Part shown: piece by piece, positions 27,014 through 35,537 of the stretch
Layout: every line of letters starts with the position of its first letter
Position numbering within the stretch: position 1 is the first letter of the stretch
Source: an uncultured Veillonella sp.
GTDB lineage: Bacteria; Bacillota; Negativicutes; Veillonellales; Veillonellaceae
Direction of reading: 5' to 3'
Length of the DNA: 64,000 nt
Assembly: GCA_902477915.1 (NCBI GenBank)
Contig: CABSJA010000004.1
Location: 1-64,000, forward strand
Notes under the pieces: generated by a model
The model's database searches: none
What the model saw: the letters and a program-made list of their open reading frames with translations, nothing else
Told to the model about the DNA's origin: nothing
Translations under genes and position numbers: made by a program

Positions 27014-28727
27014 TACTAGCCCCTCCTTTCTGCGCTTCATATAAGGTGTGATATAAGCCTTTTTTAGCTAATAATTCTTCATGAGTACCTTCTTCTACAA
27101 TACGGCCCTCATCAAATACAAGGATTTTATCTGCTTTTTCTATAACCTCTAAACGCTGTGAAATGCACAATATAGTTTGTGCATTTACCGTATGTAATGT
27201 CTCTAAAATAGTATTTACTGTTACTGCATCTAAAGCTGAGAAACAATCGTCTAATAATAAATATGGTGCATTTTTGTAAAATCCTCGAGCCATATTAATA
27301 CGTTGCTTTTGACCACCAGATAAATCATGTCCTTCTTCTGCAAGAATATGTAAGTCATTATCTAATAGATTACCTAAATCTCTATATAGGTCGGCTTTTT
27401 TTGCAGCCACCTCTACAGATTCATGCATAGGTAATTCTTTACCAAACTTAATATTATCTTCAATAGTAGTACTCAATAAATAAGATTGAGTTGGTACATA
27501 AGCTATTGAATTTCGAAGCTTAGATAAAGGTATATCTGAAATATCTTGGTTCCCAAAATAAATAGCTTTAGCGGGGCTTTGTTGCAAACCAAGGAGTAAT
27601 TTAAAGAGCGTACTTTTACCAGAACCAGGTTTACCAACAATGCCTATAAAAGAGCCTTTACGAATCGTTGTAGATACTTGAGACAATGCATGACCTTTAG
27701 AATTTTCATAATTAAAATCTAAATATCGTATATTAATATCCTCAAGTGGTAATACTTCAGTTGAGTCATCAATTGACTCTATTGGTAGTCGTAAGAAATC
27801 TGTAATACGATCTAAAGATGCTAAGCCTTTTTGTACAATCGAAATGAGTCCACCAAAGCCAATTAAAGGTCCTACGATTAGCATAATGAATGAATTGATA
27901 GTTACAAATTCACCTATGGACATTTGACCCTCTACAGCTAGGTGACCACATATGAAAATACTGATACTAATACAAATAAAAGGAGCAATTCTTGTTAACG
28001 GTGTTAGTACAGAGTCTAGTAAGGCAACCTCCATATTTTTCTTATAGTTCAATTTATTTATTTTTTCAAAAGAGTCAGAAATAATACGTTCTCGATTAAA
28101 GGCTCTAATTACATCTATACCTTGGAATAATTCTTGCCCAAATTCTGTCATGTCACTATAAGTAGCTTGAGCACTACGCTGTTTAGCACGTAATTTTCTG
28201 CCCAATACAAATATTGCAACAATGATGAAGAATACAGGTGTCATGATTTTAAAAGCTAATAGACCATCTATTTTTTGTATTAAAACAATAGATCCTACAA
28301 TGGAATAAAATATAATATCCACCACGATCATAACACCTAAACCTAACGCTACACGAAGAGATGTAACATCATTTGTCATCAACGCCATAACTTTACCAGG
28401 TCCATTTGCCTCATAGTATGTTGTTTTTATTTGTAATGCTTTTCTACACAAAATTTCACGAAAAAGGTACTCCATACGACGGATGGAACCAAGTAAGGTG
28501 CGTCGCGAAATAACTTTTAGAATCGTTATAATAATAAATAATAAAATAAAGTAAATAATATAATTGACTAAGCCCTCTTTATTTTGACTTAGTGTATCGA
28601 TGGCATTACCAATGAATTGTGGAACAAATAAAAATGCTATATCAATAGCAATTAGCATAGTTAATCCGATGGCATACACCCAGCCTTCTCGGCGGAAAAA
28701 CTGCATAAATAGCTCTATAGGTTTCAT
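27000..28727 (-). CDS. ABC exporter subunit with degenerate ATPase site
   Basis: A half-transporter of 575 residues, six membrane helices plus an ATPase domain. Walker A (GKPGSGKST) and a perfect LSGGQKQR signature are present. The catalytic glutamate is replaced by aspartate (LLLDDCFSALD) and the switch histidine by glutamine (ISQRLE). Together with the LSDGQ signature of the partner this gives one consensus and one degenerate composite site, as in TM287/288-type exporters. It is first in its operon and has a promoter upstream. Confidence 0.93.
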   Translation of the reverse strand: MKPIELFMQFFRREGWVYAIGLTMLIAIDIAFLFVPQFIGNAIDTLSQNKEGLVNYIIYFILLFIIITILKVISRRTLLGSIRRMEYLFREILCRKALQIKTTYYEANGPGKVMALMTNDVTSLRVALGLGVMIVVDIIFYSIVGSIVLIQKIDGLLAFKIMTPVFFIIVAIFVLGRKLRAKQRSAQATYSDMTEFGQELFQGIDVIRAFNRERIISDSFEKINKLNYKKNMEVALLDSVLTPLTRIAPFICISISIFICGHLAVEGQMSIGEFVTINSFIMLIVGPLIGFGGLISIVQKGLASLDRITDFLRLPIESIDDSTEVLPLEDINIRYLDFNYENSKGHALSQVSTTIRKGSFIGIVGKPGSGKSTLFKLLLGLQQSPAKAIYFGNQDISDIPLSKLRNSIAYVPTQSYLLSTTIEDNIKFGKELPMHESVEVAAKKADLYRDLGNLLDNDLHILAEEGHDLSGGQKQRINMARGFYKNAPYLLLDDCFSALDAVTVNTILETLHTVNAQTILCISQRLEVIEKADKILVFDEGRIVEEGTHEELLAKKGLYHTLYEAQKGGASNEKA

Positions 28728-28787
28728 AGGACCTCTCAGTTAAATTTCTATATTACAGGATTATCATTATTTAAATATACTCCTTAT

Positions 28788-28816
28788 AGTATACACATTT
28801 TTTTCATATATCTTAA
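28788..28816 (-). promoter_or_regulatory. Promoter candidate of the ABC exporter operon
   Basis: On the minus strand the -35 is TTAAGA (28811-28816) and the -10 TATACT (28788-28793), with a 17-bp spacer. It lies about 60 bp before the first start codon. Confidence 0.5.
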
Positions 28817-28917
28817 TACACCTATACGTATATAATGTAGTTATGAGATATTTTCTTTATTATGAAGCCAATAATATACTATTTATTCCCTTAAAAACAC
28901 TATATCGAATTTTTTAG

Positions 28918-28946
28918 TTTACTTATGGTAATGTAAATGTTATACT
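28918..28946 (+). promoter_or_regulatory. tpx promoter candidate
   Basis: The -35 is TTTACT (28918-28923), the spacer is 17 bp and the -10 TATACT (28941-28946), preceded by TGT as an extended -10. A strong AGGAGG ribosome site follows before the tpx ATG. Confidence 0.6.
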
Positions 28947-29009
28947 ATGCATAGATACAAAACGTATCCTTACATAAATTAGAATTAAAACTCTTAGGAG
29001 GAATACAAC

Positions 29010-29525
29010 ATGGAAAAACGTACTGGTGTAGTAACATTTGCAGGTGGCCCTATCACATTGGTTGGCCCAGAAGTTAAAGTAGGTCAACAAGCTCCTGACT
29101 TCACAGTTTTAAGTAACGACTTACAAGCTAAAACATTAAAAGATTTCGAAGGTAAAGTAAAAGTTATCTCCGTTGTTCCTTCCCTTGATACAGGCGTTTG
29201 TGACGCTCAAACTCGTTGGTTCAACCAAGATGCTACAGCACTTTCTGATGATGTTGTAGTATTGACAATCTCTATGGACTTACCTTTCGCTCAAAAACGT
29301 TGGTGTGGCGCTGCTGGCGTAGATAAAGTTATTACTTTGTCTGACCACAAAGATGCTTCCTTCGGTGAAAATTATGGCTTCTTGATCGAAGAACTTCGTC
29401 TTTTAACTCGTGGTGTAGTTGTAATCAACAAAGAAAACAAAGTAACTTATGTTGAATACGTTCCTGAAGTAACTCAAGCAGTTAACTTCGATGCTGCATT
29501 AGAAGCAATTAAAGCTGATATCTAA
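29010..29525 (+). CDS. tpx: Thiol peroxidase Tpx
   Basis: An atypical 2-Cys peroxiredoxin that reduces lipid and hydrogen peroxides using thioredoxin. The 171 residues place the peroxidatic cysteine at 64 in [13 protein letters not shown] and the resolving cysteine at 99 in KRWCG, matching the Tpx pair. It is a single-gene transcript with its own promoter and terminator. Codon use looks like that of a highly expressed gene. Oxygen defence suits an anaerobe. Confidence 0.97.
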   Translation: MEKRTGVVTFAGGPITLVGPEVKVGQQAPDFTVLSNDLQAKTLKDFEGKVKVISVVPSLDTGVCDAQTRWFNQDATALSDDVVVLTISMDLPFAQKRWCGAAGVDKVITLSDHKDASFGENYGFLIEELRLLTRGVVVINKENKVTYVEYVPEVTQAVNFDAALEAIKADI

Positions 29526-29564
29526 TTCTTAGGTATTCTCTTGATTATACTGTAGTGTAATCGT

Positions 29565-29593
29565 AAAAAGACCGTACGGTGTACGGTCTTTTT
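29565..29593 (+). terminator. Terminator after tpx
   Basis: A 13-bp perfect stem, AAAAAGACCGTAC with GTACGGTCTTTTT, and a 3-nt loop GGT, followed by more T. Confidence 0.95.
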
Positions 29594-29636
29594 TATGTGG
29601 TATAGTATTTAGATTTTTATTGTAGGTAAATTATAA

Positions 29637-30032
29637 ATGTGGATTCGTATTTCTAAATTATTATTAACTATAAAAAATATAGCTCTTGTTGGCGTAGGCA
29701 TTGCACTATGTATTGCTCTTATCAATACATTAATTAGCCTAGGATTTATTACGTGGGCAAATATCCAAGGTTATAGTACTTACTCTTTATTAATTGAAGA
29801 ATTAATTACCTTCTTCTTATACTTTGAGTTTATTGCTCTCATCGTAAAATACTTTAAAAATAACTTCCACTTCCCTCTTGATTTCTTTTTATATATTGGT
29901 ATTACAGCAATTGTAAGACTTCTAATTATTGATCATGAATCAGCATTTGATAATTTGATTTGGTCTGTTGCAATTCTTGTACTTGTATGTAGCTTAGTTT
30001 TAGTAGAAAAGTTCATTGGACATAATGAGTAA
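29637..30032 (+). CDS. PsiE family membrane protein
   Basis: A 131-residue protein with four hydrophobic segments (about 10-35, 50-66, 78-95 and 105-125). It matches the phosphate-starvation-inducible PsiE family, seen in the EELITFFLYFEFIALIVKYF and ITAIVRLLIID blocks. The function of PsiE is not established. The ribosome site is weak (AGGT). It follows tpx after a terminator and is followed by its own terminator. Confidence 0.8.
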   Translation: MWIRISKLLLTIKNIALVGVGIALCIALINTLISLGFITWANIQGYSTYSLLIEELITFFLYFEFIALIVKYFKNNFHFPLDFFLYIGITAIVRLLIIDHESAFDNLIWSVAILVLVCSLVLVEKFIGHNE

Positions 30033-30070
30033 TAGCTTTAACGACTAAATTATAAAAAGATAATATGAAT

Positions 30071-30102
30071 AAAAGGGCTCCTACAAATGTAGGAGCCCTT
30101 TT
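30071..30102. terminator. Bidirectional terminator between psiE-like gene and glnA
   Basis: A 14-bp GC-rich stem (AAAAGGGCTCCTAC with GTAGGAGCCCTTTT) with A- and T-runs on both sides. It serves the two convergent genes. Confidence 0.95.
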
Positions 30103-30124
30103 TGAGCAATAAAATCAACCGATA

Positions 30125-32029
30125 TTAGAAGATATTTTTTGCATAGTTAGAATATTTAGCTTCTAATTCTTCCATTTTATCGTTCATTTCAATTTGCAAT
30201 TGAGATGCTAAGTCATATTCACCAGCATTAAGTGCATCGATTAAACGAGTGAATAAAGATTTGCGATCATCGCTATCTTTAGCAAGATAGAAACGTAAGT
30301 CATTAACTTCTGCAAAACGTTTATCATCTACACTATTACGGCTATCAGTATGAATAGCTACCATCTTACGAACTGTATCAAGATTATCAGGAATTAAGCG
30401 GTGAGCCAATACAAGTTTCCAACGTTTCAAGATAGATGCGATGAAGGAATCCATCAAGTCTTTAGCGAATGCATTGCCTTGAGCTAATGTTTCAACTAAT
30501 TCAGGATTGTTATGGTAACCTTTAATATTTTCCCATACAGTAGCTGGTGCAACACCAAACATTTGATTACGTTCTTCTTGAGTGAAATCATCGAATACGT
30601 CTTTTTCTGTACGATATGCACGATTTGTAGCAAGGTAATCAGCAGATTCACCCACTTCTTTGGAAAGCTCTGCTTCTAATTGTGCTTGTGTTTTACCAGA
30701 TGTAATAGCATATTTCATTCCATCAAATGCAGAGATGAAGATCAATGCTAATGCAGTATATGTATTTGTGTAAGGGTTTGGAGAACGCAATTCATAACGT
30801 GTAGCCATAGGGTTGTCGATATCACGAATCAAACCACAAAGGATTGTACGGTTACGGCTTGGTTCGGAAGGATCAGTACCTAAAGATGTAACGATACATA
30901 CAGGAGCTTCGAAGCCAGGTTTTAAACGATTTAAGGAGTCTGTTGTAGAACTGATAAATGGATTGATTGCTTCATAGTGTTTCAATAACCCCATGATAGC
31001 ACCAATACCTAAGGAGCTAGCAGATTCTTTACGCATATCTTCTGGGCTGAACAAGTTTACAAGTTTACCAGATTTCAATTTAGCCATAACACCAAAGTGT
31101 GTATGTTCACCAGAACCAGCTACACCAATAATAGGTTTAGCATTGAATGTTACATCAAGACCATTTTCACGGAATACTTCACGAACGATAATACGAGCTT
31201 GTAATTCATTATCTGCTGTTTGTAATGGGTTATTAGAGAATTTCCAGTCAATTTCTAATTGTTCTAAAACAACTGCTTCATGACCATCTTCATCAAGTTT
31301 AGCTTTAACGCCACCTACTTCTTTATGGCCCATTTCTGCAACCATACCGTATTGGTCTAAGCGTTCAACTGCTTGTTCTAAGGCAGTACGAACTGTACCA
31401 TGAGTTCGTTGCCAGTATTGTTCTTGTAATTTTTGAGATACGGACAATTCTTTTTTAGTAACAGTTCTAGATGGAGTTTTTACCCAGAATTCCAATTCTG
31501 TAGCAGATGTAAAGATAATATCTACAACGTCATCAGCTTTCACATGAGGCATACCAGGTAGACCATGTTCTTTAATCAAGGATAATAGTTCTGCACGAAC
31601 ATAATCACAGCTGTTTTTTAAGATAGAACGAGAGTCAACATAACGGTAGTTATGCATCAAGAATGCAGGAATACGAAGTGTACCAGTTGGTAAACCTGTT
31701 GCTTCATCGATATTTTCATAGTTATAATCAACGAACCAGTTTACGCTTGGATCGCCCCACATATCTACACGTGCATTATTTAATGTGGCGATATTTGTAA
31801 GTACTACAGAAGAACCATCTGTTTGAACTGCACGACCTTCGAAGAATGCTTCATAATCATCAAAGAATGCTGCCATAGGGATTTTTTCATCTGTATCATT
31901 ACCAGCTAAATCAATACCTACAAGAGATACGAATTTAATTTCTGGATGTTGTTCTAATAATGCAAGAACGCCTTCCTTACCATATTGACCAGCTGGAATA
32001 TAATACAATAAATCTTTAGTATTTGTCAT
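30125..32029 (-). CDS. glnA: Large divergent glutamine synthetase
   Basis: ATP-dependent condensation of glutamate and ammonia. At 634 residues it is longer than class I enzymes (about 450) and shorter than classical class III (about 700). Catalytic-domain landmarks are visible: FTSATELEFW (metal-binding glutamates), EMGHKEVGG, GSGEHTHFGV (histidine motif), RLKPGFEAPV and a late RYELRSPNPYTN. A helical C-terminal extension of roughly 180 residues follows. Its leader carries a terminator-like hairpin after a good promoter, so attenuation is likely. Confidence 0.88.
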   Translation of the reverse strand: MTNTKDLLYYIPAGQYGKEGVLALLEQHPEIKFVSLVGIDLAGNDTDEKIPMAAFFDDYEAFFEGRAVQTDGSSVVLTNIATLNNARVDMWGDPSVNWFVDYNYENIDEATGLPTGTLRIPAFLMHNYRYVDSRSILKNSCDYVRAELLSLIKEHGLPGMPHVKADDVVDIIFTSATELEFWVKTPSRTVTKKELSVSQKLQEQYWQRTHGTVRTALEQAVERLDQYGMVAEMGHKEVGGVKAKLDEDGHEAVVLEQLEIDWKFSNNPLQTADNELQARIIVREVFRENGLDVTFNAKPIIGVAGSGEHTHFGVMAKLKSGKLVNLFSPEDMRKESASSLGIGAIMGLLKHYEAINPFISSTTDSLNRLKPGFEAPVCIVTSLGTDPSEPSRNRTILCGLIRDIDNPMATRYELRSPNPYTNTYTALALIFISAFDGMKYAITSGKTQAQLEAELSKEVGESADYLATNRAYRTEKDVFDDFTQEERNQMFGVAPATVWENIKGYHNNPELVETLAQGNAFAKDLMDSFIASILKRWKLVLAHRLIPDNLDTVRKMVAIHTDSRNSVDDKRFAEVNDLRFYLAKDSDDRKSLFTRLIDALNAGEYDLASQLQIEMNDKMEELEAKYSNYAKNIF

Positions 32030-32051
32030 AATGGTTCCTCCTAAACATAAA

Positions 32052-32101
32052 AAGACTCCAACAAATAGATATATATTTCTATATATCTAAAGTGGAGTCT
32101 T
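32052..32101 (-). promoter_or_regulatory. glnA leader hairpin with GAAA tetraloop (attenuator candidate)
   Basis: An outer 9-bp stem (AAGACTCCA 32052-32060, TGGAGTCTT 32093-32101) encloses a perfect 10-bp stem (32066-32075 with 32080-32089). On the minus-strand RNA the loop is GAAA, a GNRA tetraloop. The outer stem is followed by UUUUU and then directly by the AGGAGG site of glnA. Confidence 0.7.
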
Positions 32102-32127
32102 CGTTGACCAATTATTTTGTTGAAATC

Positions 32128-32157
32128 ATAATATCATATAGTGAAAATACATGTCAA
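32128..32157 (-). promoter_or_regulatory. glnA promoter
   Basis: On the minus strand the -35 is a perfect TTGACA (32152-32157), the spacer is 18 bp and the -10 is TATTAT (32128-32133). The start would be near 32121, so the hairpin is inside the leader. Confidence 0.75.
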
Positions 32158-32267
32158 TAACTTTCTATAGAATTTCATAATTTTCTTAACTATGGGGTTA
32201 AGAGTTCAATTTTGATGTATCGAAAATACTGACTATATGAAATGTTTACTTCTATATTTATAATTGA

Positions 32268-32711
32268 TTATCCAAGTAATTCTTTAACGATATTATTAAC
32301 TACTTTACCATCTGCACGGCCTTTAGTTTTTGGCATTACATGTTTCATAACATTACCCATGTTTACAGCATCGCCACAAGCTGCAATAGCTTCTTTTACA
32401 ACAGTGCGGATTTCATCTTCACTCATTTGAGCTGGTAAATATTTTTGAAGCACAGCCATCTCTTCTTTTACATGAGAGATCAAATCTTCACGGCCAGCTT
32501 TTTCAAACTCAGTTAAAGAATCTTGACGAGTTTTCATTTCTTTTGCCAAAATACCAAGAATACCATTATCATCAAGTTCTACTTTATCATTGATTTCTGT
32601 ATTTTTAATAGCACTATTAACCATGCGAATTACAGAAAGAGCAGTTTTACCTTCTTCACGTGCTTTCATAGCCGCTTTCATATCTTCTTTTAATTGATCT
32701 TTTAAGCTCAT
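32268..32711 (-). CDS. GatB/YqeY domain protein
   Basis: A 147-residue helical protein of the YqeY family, which resembles the tail domain of amidotransferase subunit GatB. Recognisable blocks are LKEDMKAAMKAREEGKTALSV at the start and MGNVMKHVMPKTKGRADGK near the end. The family is thought to bind tRNA, but its role is unclear. It follows rpsU, the usual order in Firmicutes, separated by a large hairpin. Confidence 0.92.
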   Translation of the reverse strand: MSLKDQLKEDMKAAMKAREEGKTALSVIRMVNSAIKNTEINDKVELDDNGILGILAKEMKTRQDSLTEFEKAGREDLISHVKEEMAVLQKYLPAQMSEDEIRTVVKEAIAACGDAVNMGNVMKHVMPKTKGRADGKVVNNIVKELLG

Positions 32712-32738
32712 AGTTCCTCCTATTTTATATATAAAGAA

Positions 32739-32785
32739 ACCCTAATTCTGGATTTCATGAAGCCATGAAAAGGCAGAATTAGGGT
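32739..32785 (-). terminator. Branched hairpin between rpsU and yqeY
   Basis: A 12-bp stem (ACCCTAATTCTG 32739-32750, CAGAATTAGGGT 32774-32785) contains an inner 7-bp hairpin (32753-32759 with 32764-32770). On the minus strand it is followed by TTTCTTTATA. It is probably a partial terminator lowering yqeY relative to rpsU. Confidence 0.75.
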
Positions 32786-32792
32786 AATCATC

Positions 32793-32972
32793 TTATGCTC
32801 TGAATTTGCGTTTTCTTGCTGCTTCAGATTTTTTCTTTCTTTTTACGCTTGGTTTTTCGTAGTGTTCGCGTTTTCTTACTTCAGACAAAACACCCGCTTT
32901 TTGGCAGGAGCGTTTGAATCGACGAAGAGCACTTTCAAGCGTTTCGTTTTTACCGACTTTGATTTCAGACAT
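32793..32972 (-). CDS. rpsU: 30S ribosomal protein S21
   Basis: A 59-residue basic protein read directly from the sequence. It starts [20 protein letters not shown] and ends in a lysine/arginine-rich tail ([12 protein letters not shown]), both typical of S21. It binds the 30S subunit near the anti-Shine-Dalgarno region. A GGAGGGAGG ribosome site precedes the ATG at 32972. A perfect consensus promoter lies upstream and yqeY follows. Confidence 0.97.
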   Translation of the reverse strand: MSEIKVGKNETLESALRRFKRSCQKAGVLSEVRKREHYEKPSVKRKKKSEAARKRKFRA

Positions 32973-33035
32973 CTATATCCCTCCCTCCAAAAATAATCTC
33001 GGGAAGTGCTGATAATTTACATACGCACATATAAT

Positions 33036-33064
33036 ATTATATGTATAGGTATAGATGTTGTCAA
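33036..33064 (-). promoter_or_regulatory. rpsU promoter, perfect consensus
   Basis: On the minus strand TTGACA (33059-33064), a 17-bp spacer and TATAAT (33036-33041) match the vegetative consensus at all twelve positions. Confidence 0.9.
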
Positions 33065-33129
33065 TATTTTCCGGTATATTTTATAGGAATTTTAATAAGT
33101 ATTATAAAAAGAATACATTATACTCAATT

Positions 33130-33474
33130 TTAAGCTTCTGGCCAGCCCATTTCTTCGCCACCTAAAAGATGTGCATGCATATGGAATACAGTTTGACCTG
33201 CTTTTGCGCCAGTATTAAAAATCAAACGATAACCATCTTTAGAAATACCAAGTTCTTTTGCAACATCACGCACGAATGGCAATAAACCTTCTACATAGTC
33301 TTCATTTTTATCAGTAAGATGAGCAATGTTAGCTACGTGATTTTTTGGCACAATAAGAACATGTACTTTTTTTACTGGTTCAATATCATGAAATGCATAA
33401 AATTTATCGTTTTCTAATACTTTTTTAGATGGAATTTCACCATTGATAATTTTACAGAAAATGCAGTCACTCAT
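33130..33474 (-). CDS. hinT: HIT family nucleotide-binding protein (HinT)
   Basis: A 114-residue histidine triad protein. CIFCKIINGEIPS opens the sequence and the triad HMHAHLLGG lies at 98-106. HinT proteins hydrolyse adenosine phosphoramidates and adenylated lysine; the physiological role is uncertain. It starts 11 bp after mtaB and ends the hrcA-to-hinT run before rpsU. Confidence 0.94.
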   Translation of the reverse strand: MSDCIFCKIINGEIPSKKVLENDKFYAFHDIEPVKKVHVLIVPKNHVANIAHLTDKNEDYVEGLLPFVRDVAKELGISKDGYRLIFNTGAKAGQTVFHMHAHLLGGEEMGWPEA

Positions 33475-33485
33475 ACGATAACTCC

Positions 33486-34781
33486 TTATTCAATAATTAA
33501 ATAATTATCTTCTAAACCTACAACAGTACCTTCGATTAGATCACCAATCTTATGTAATCCATCAGACTTTACTTTACCATTTACATACTCATTTGTTAAG
33601 CCCATATAGTATCCATTCTCTTCCTTTTCGATGAGAATCTCACCAGGCTTACCAATGCGAGATTTTGCGTATGCTTCATAACCAGATTGGCTAAGACCAT
33701 TCAAAAGTGCTACACGAGTCTTTTTAACGGCTTCAGGTACTTGATCAGACATAGTCGCTGCTGGTGTGCCTTCACGAATAGAATATGGGAAGGCATGAAT
33801 ATGGGTAAACCCAATTTCTCGTACTGTATTTAATGTTTCTTCAAAGTCTTCATCTGTTTCTTGTGGGAATCCTGCAATGATATCAGTCGTAATTGATAAA
33901 TCTTTAATACGAGAGCGTAAACTAGCAATTAAGTCTTTATATTCTTGTAATGTATAGTGGCGTTTCATCAACTTTAATACGTGATCAGAACCAGCTTGTA
34001 GTGGTAAATGTAAATGTGGACAAACACGTTTATTAGTAGCCATTAATTCTACTAACTCATCAGAAACCTCTACAGATTCAATAGAGCCGAAACGAATACG
34101 GTATAAATTAGGTATTTCTAACAAGGCTTTTACTACATCGGCCAATGTAGGGCGACCTGTCAATTCTACACCATAATTCCCCAAATGTATACCTGTTAAT
34201 ACGATTTCGTGGAATCCATGTTCTACTAAGCGTTTCGCTTCTTGTACAATATCATCCACTTTACGAGATTTTAGTTTTCCTCGAGTATACGGAATGATAC
34301 AAAAGGCGCAATAGTTATTACAGCCTTCTTGAATTTTCATGAAAGCACGAGCTTTATCAGACTCATTGCCATATAATGGCATTTCTTCAAAGTTAGACTC
34401 ATTCATGATATCCCGTACAGCATTGATTTGACGTTCTGTAGATTCTAATTGCTCTACTAGCTCAACGATTTTAGATCGATTATTGGTACCAATAACAAGG
34501 TTAACACCGTCAATTGCAGCAATCGCATCTGGATCAAGCTGAGCATAACAACCAGTAACGATTACATAAGCATCTTCATTTTGACGCTTTGCTTTCCGAA
34601 TCAATTGACGGGATTTCTTTTCCCCCATATTGGTTACAGAACATGTATTAATTACATATATATCAGCTTTTTCATCGAAGTCTACTGCTTCGTAATTATT
34701 TTGTAAAAATAAACCTTTCATAGCATCTGTGTCATACTGATTTACACGACAGCCCAAGGTTGTAAAAGCAACGGTTTTCAT
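33486..34781 (-). CDS. mtaB: tRNA t6A37 methylthiotransferase MtaB
   Basis: A radical SAM enzyme of 431 residues converting t6A37 to ms2t6A37. An N-terminal UPF0004 domain has cysteines at 11 (TLGCRVNQ) and in NTCSV and VTGCYAQ. A radical SAM cluster motif follows (CNNYCAFCIIP), then a C-terminal TRAM domain. It is one of two methylthiotransferases in the window, the other being MiaB. Position after rsmE is the typical MtaB location in Firmicutes. Confidence 0.94.
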   Translation of the reverse strand: MKTVAFTTLGCRVNQYDTDAMKGLFLQNNYEAVDFDEKADIYVINTCSVTNMGEKKSRQLIRKAKRQNEDAYVIVTGCYAQLDPDAIAAIDGVNLVIGTNNRSKIVELVEQLESTERQINAVRDIMNESNFEEMPLYGNESDKARAFMKIQEGCNNYCAFCIIPYTRGKLKSRKVDDIVQEAKRLVEHGFHEIVLTGIHLGNYGVELTGRPTLADVVKALLEIPNLYRIRFGSIESVEVSDELVELMATNKRVCPHLHLPLQAGSDHVLKLMKRHYTLQEYKDLIASLRSRIKDLSITTDIIAGFPQETDEDFEETLNTVREIGFTHIHAFPYSIREGTPAATMSDQVPEAVKKTRVALLNGLSQSGYEAYAKSRIGKPGEILIEKEENGYYMGLTNEYVNGKVKSDGLHKIGDLIEGTVVGLEDNYLIIE

Positions 34782-34805
34782 TGCACCTCTCTATTCTTGT
34801 TTAAT

Positions 34806-35537
34806 TTATAGTTCTAATTCATATTGAATCATTGCTAATGATCCAATAGCGGCAGTTTCTGCTCGTAAAATAGTAGTACCAAGAGAAACTGATTTTCCAC
34901 CACTCTCTATAATAGCATTGATTTCCTTCTCTTGATAGCCCCCTTCAGGACCAATACAGATAAGAATGTCAGTTATAGTTTGATTAGTGTGTATTGATTG
35001 AAGTGCAGTCTTAATAGTATGTCCATCTTCATTTTCATAGGCCACTAATTTTAATGAATCAGACTCGATTTCAAGGACTTGTGAAAGCGTTTCACCTACC
35101 ACAAGTGTGGGCAGTTGATTGCGGCCACATTGTTGGGCTGCTTCTAGCATAATTTTTTCCCAACGACTGACTTTTGATTGTAATTTTTTATCATCATATT
35201 TAGCTACACAGTTTGCCGTAGATACAAGATAAATGGTATCTATATTTAACTCCGTCGCCTTTTGTAAAACCCATTCTAACTTTTCACCTTTCAATAAAGA
35301 TTGAACTAGAATAGTTCGATACGACGATACATCAGTCGCTACATATTCTATAAGTTTAGCTTGTGCTATACCATCAACTTCATCGGTAATCTGATAGATA
35401 CCACAACGATTATCACTGCCCGTTACAGTAATGGGTTTCTCCGTATTATGACGAAATACATGTAACACATGATGCGTCACATCTTTCGGTAATGCTATTC
35501 TTTCATCTAATGGTGTAGGGATAAATATTTTCTTCAT
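34806..35537 (-). CDS. rsmE: 16S rRNA m3U1498 methyltransferase RsmE
   Basis: A SPOUT-class methyltransferase of 243 residues from the ATG at 35537, which overlaps prmA by ATGA. The longer frame from 35597 is inside prmA. An N-terminal PUA-like domain opens KKIFIPTPLDERI. The knot contains ICIGPEGGYQEKEI and the C-terminal SLGTTILRAETAAI. It methylates the decoding-region uridine in the 30S subunit. Confidence 0.94.
   Translation of the reverse strand: MKKIFIPTPLDERIALPKDVTHHVLHVFRHNTEKPITVTGSDNRCGIYQITDEVDGIAQAKLIEYVATDVSSYRTILVQSLLKGEKLEWVLQKATELNIDTIYLVSTANCVAKYDDKKLQSKVSRWEKIMLEAAQQCGRNQLPTLVVGETLSQVLEIESDSLKLVAYENEDGHTIKTALQSIHTNQTITDILICIGPEGGYQEKEINAIIESGGKSVSLGTTILRAETAAIGSLAMIQYELEL

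Larger units (their letters stand above)
28728..29009. other. Divergent promoter region between ABC exporter and tpx
   Basis: This 282-bp region is very AT-rich. It contains one candidate promoter in each direction and no supported gene. Confidence 0.5.
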
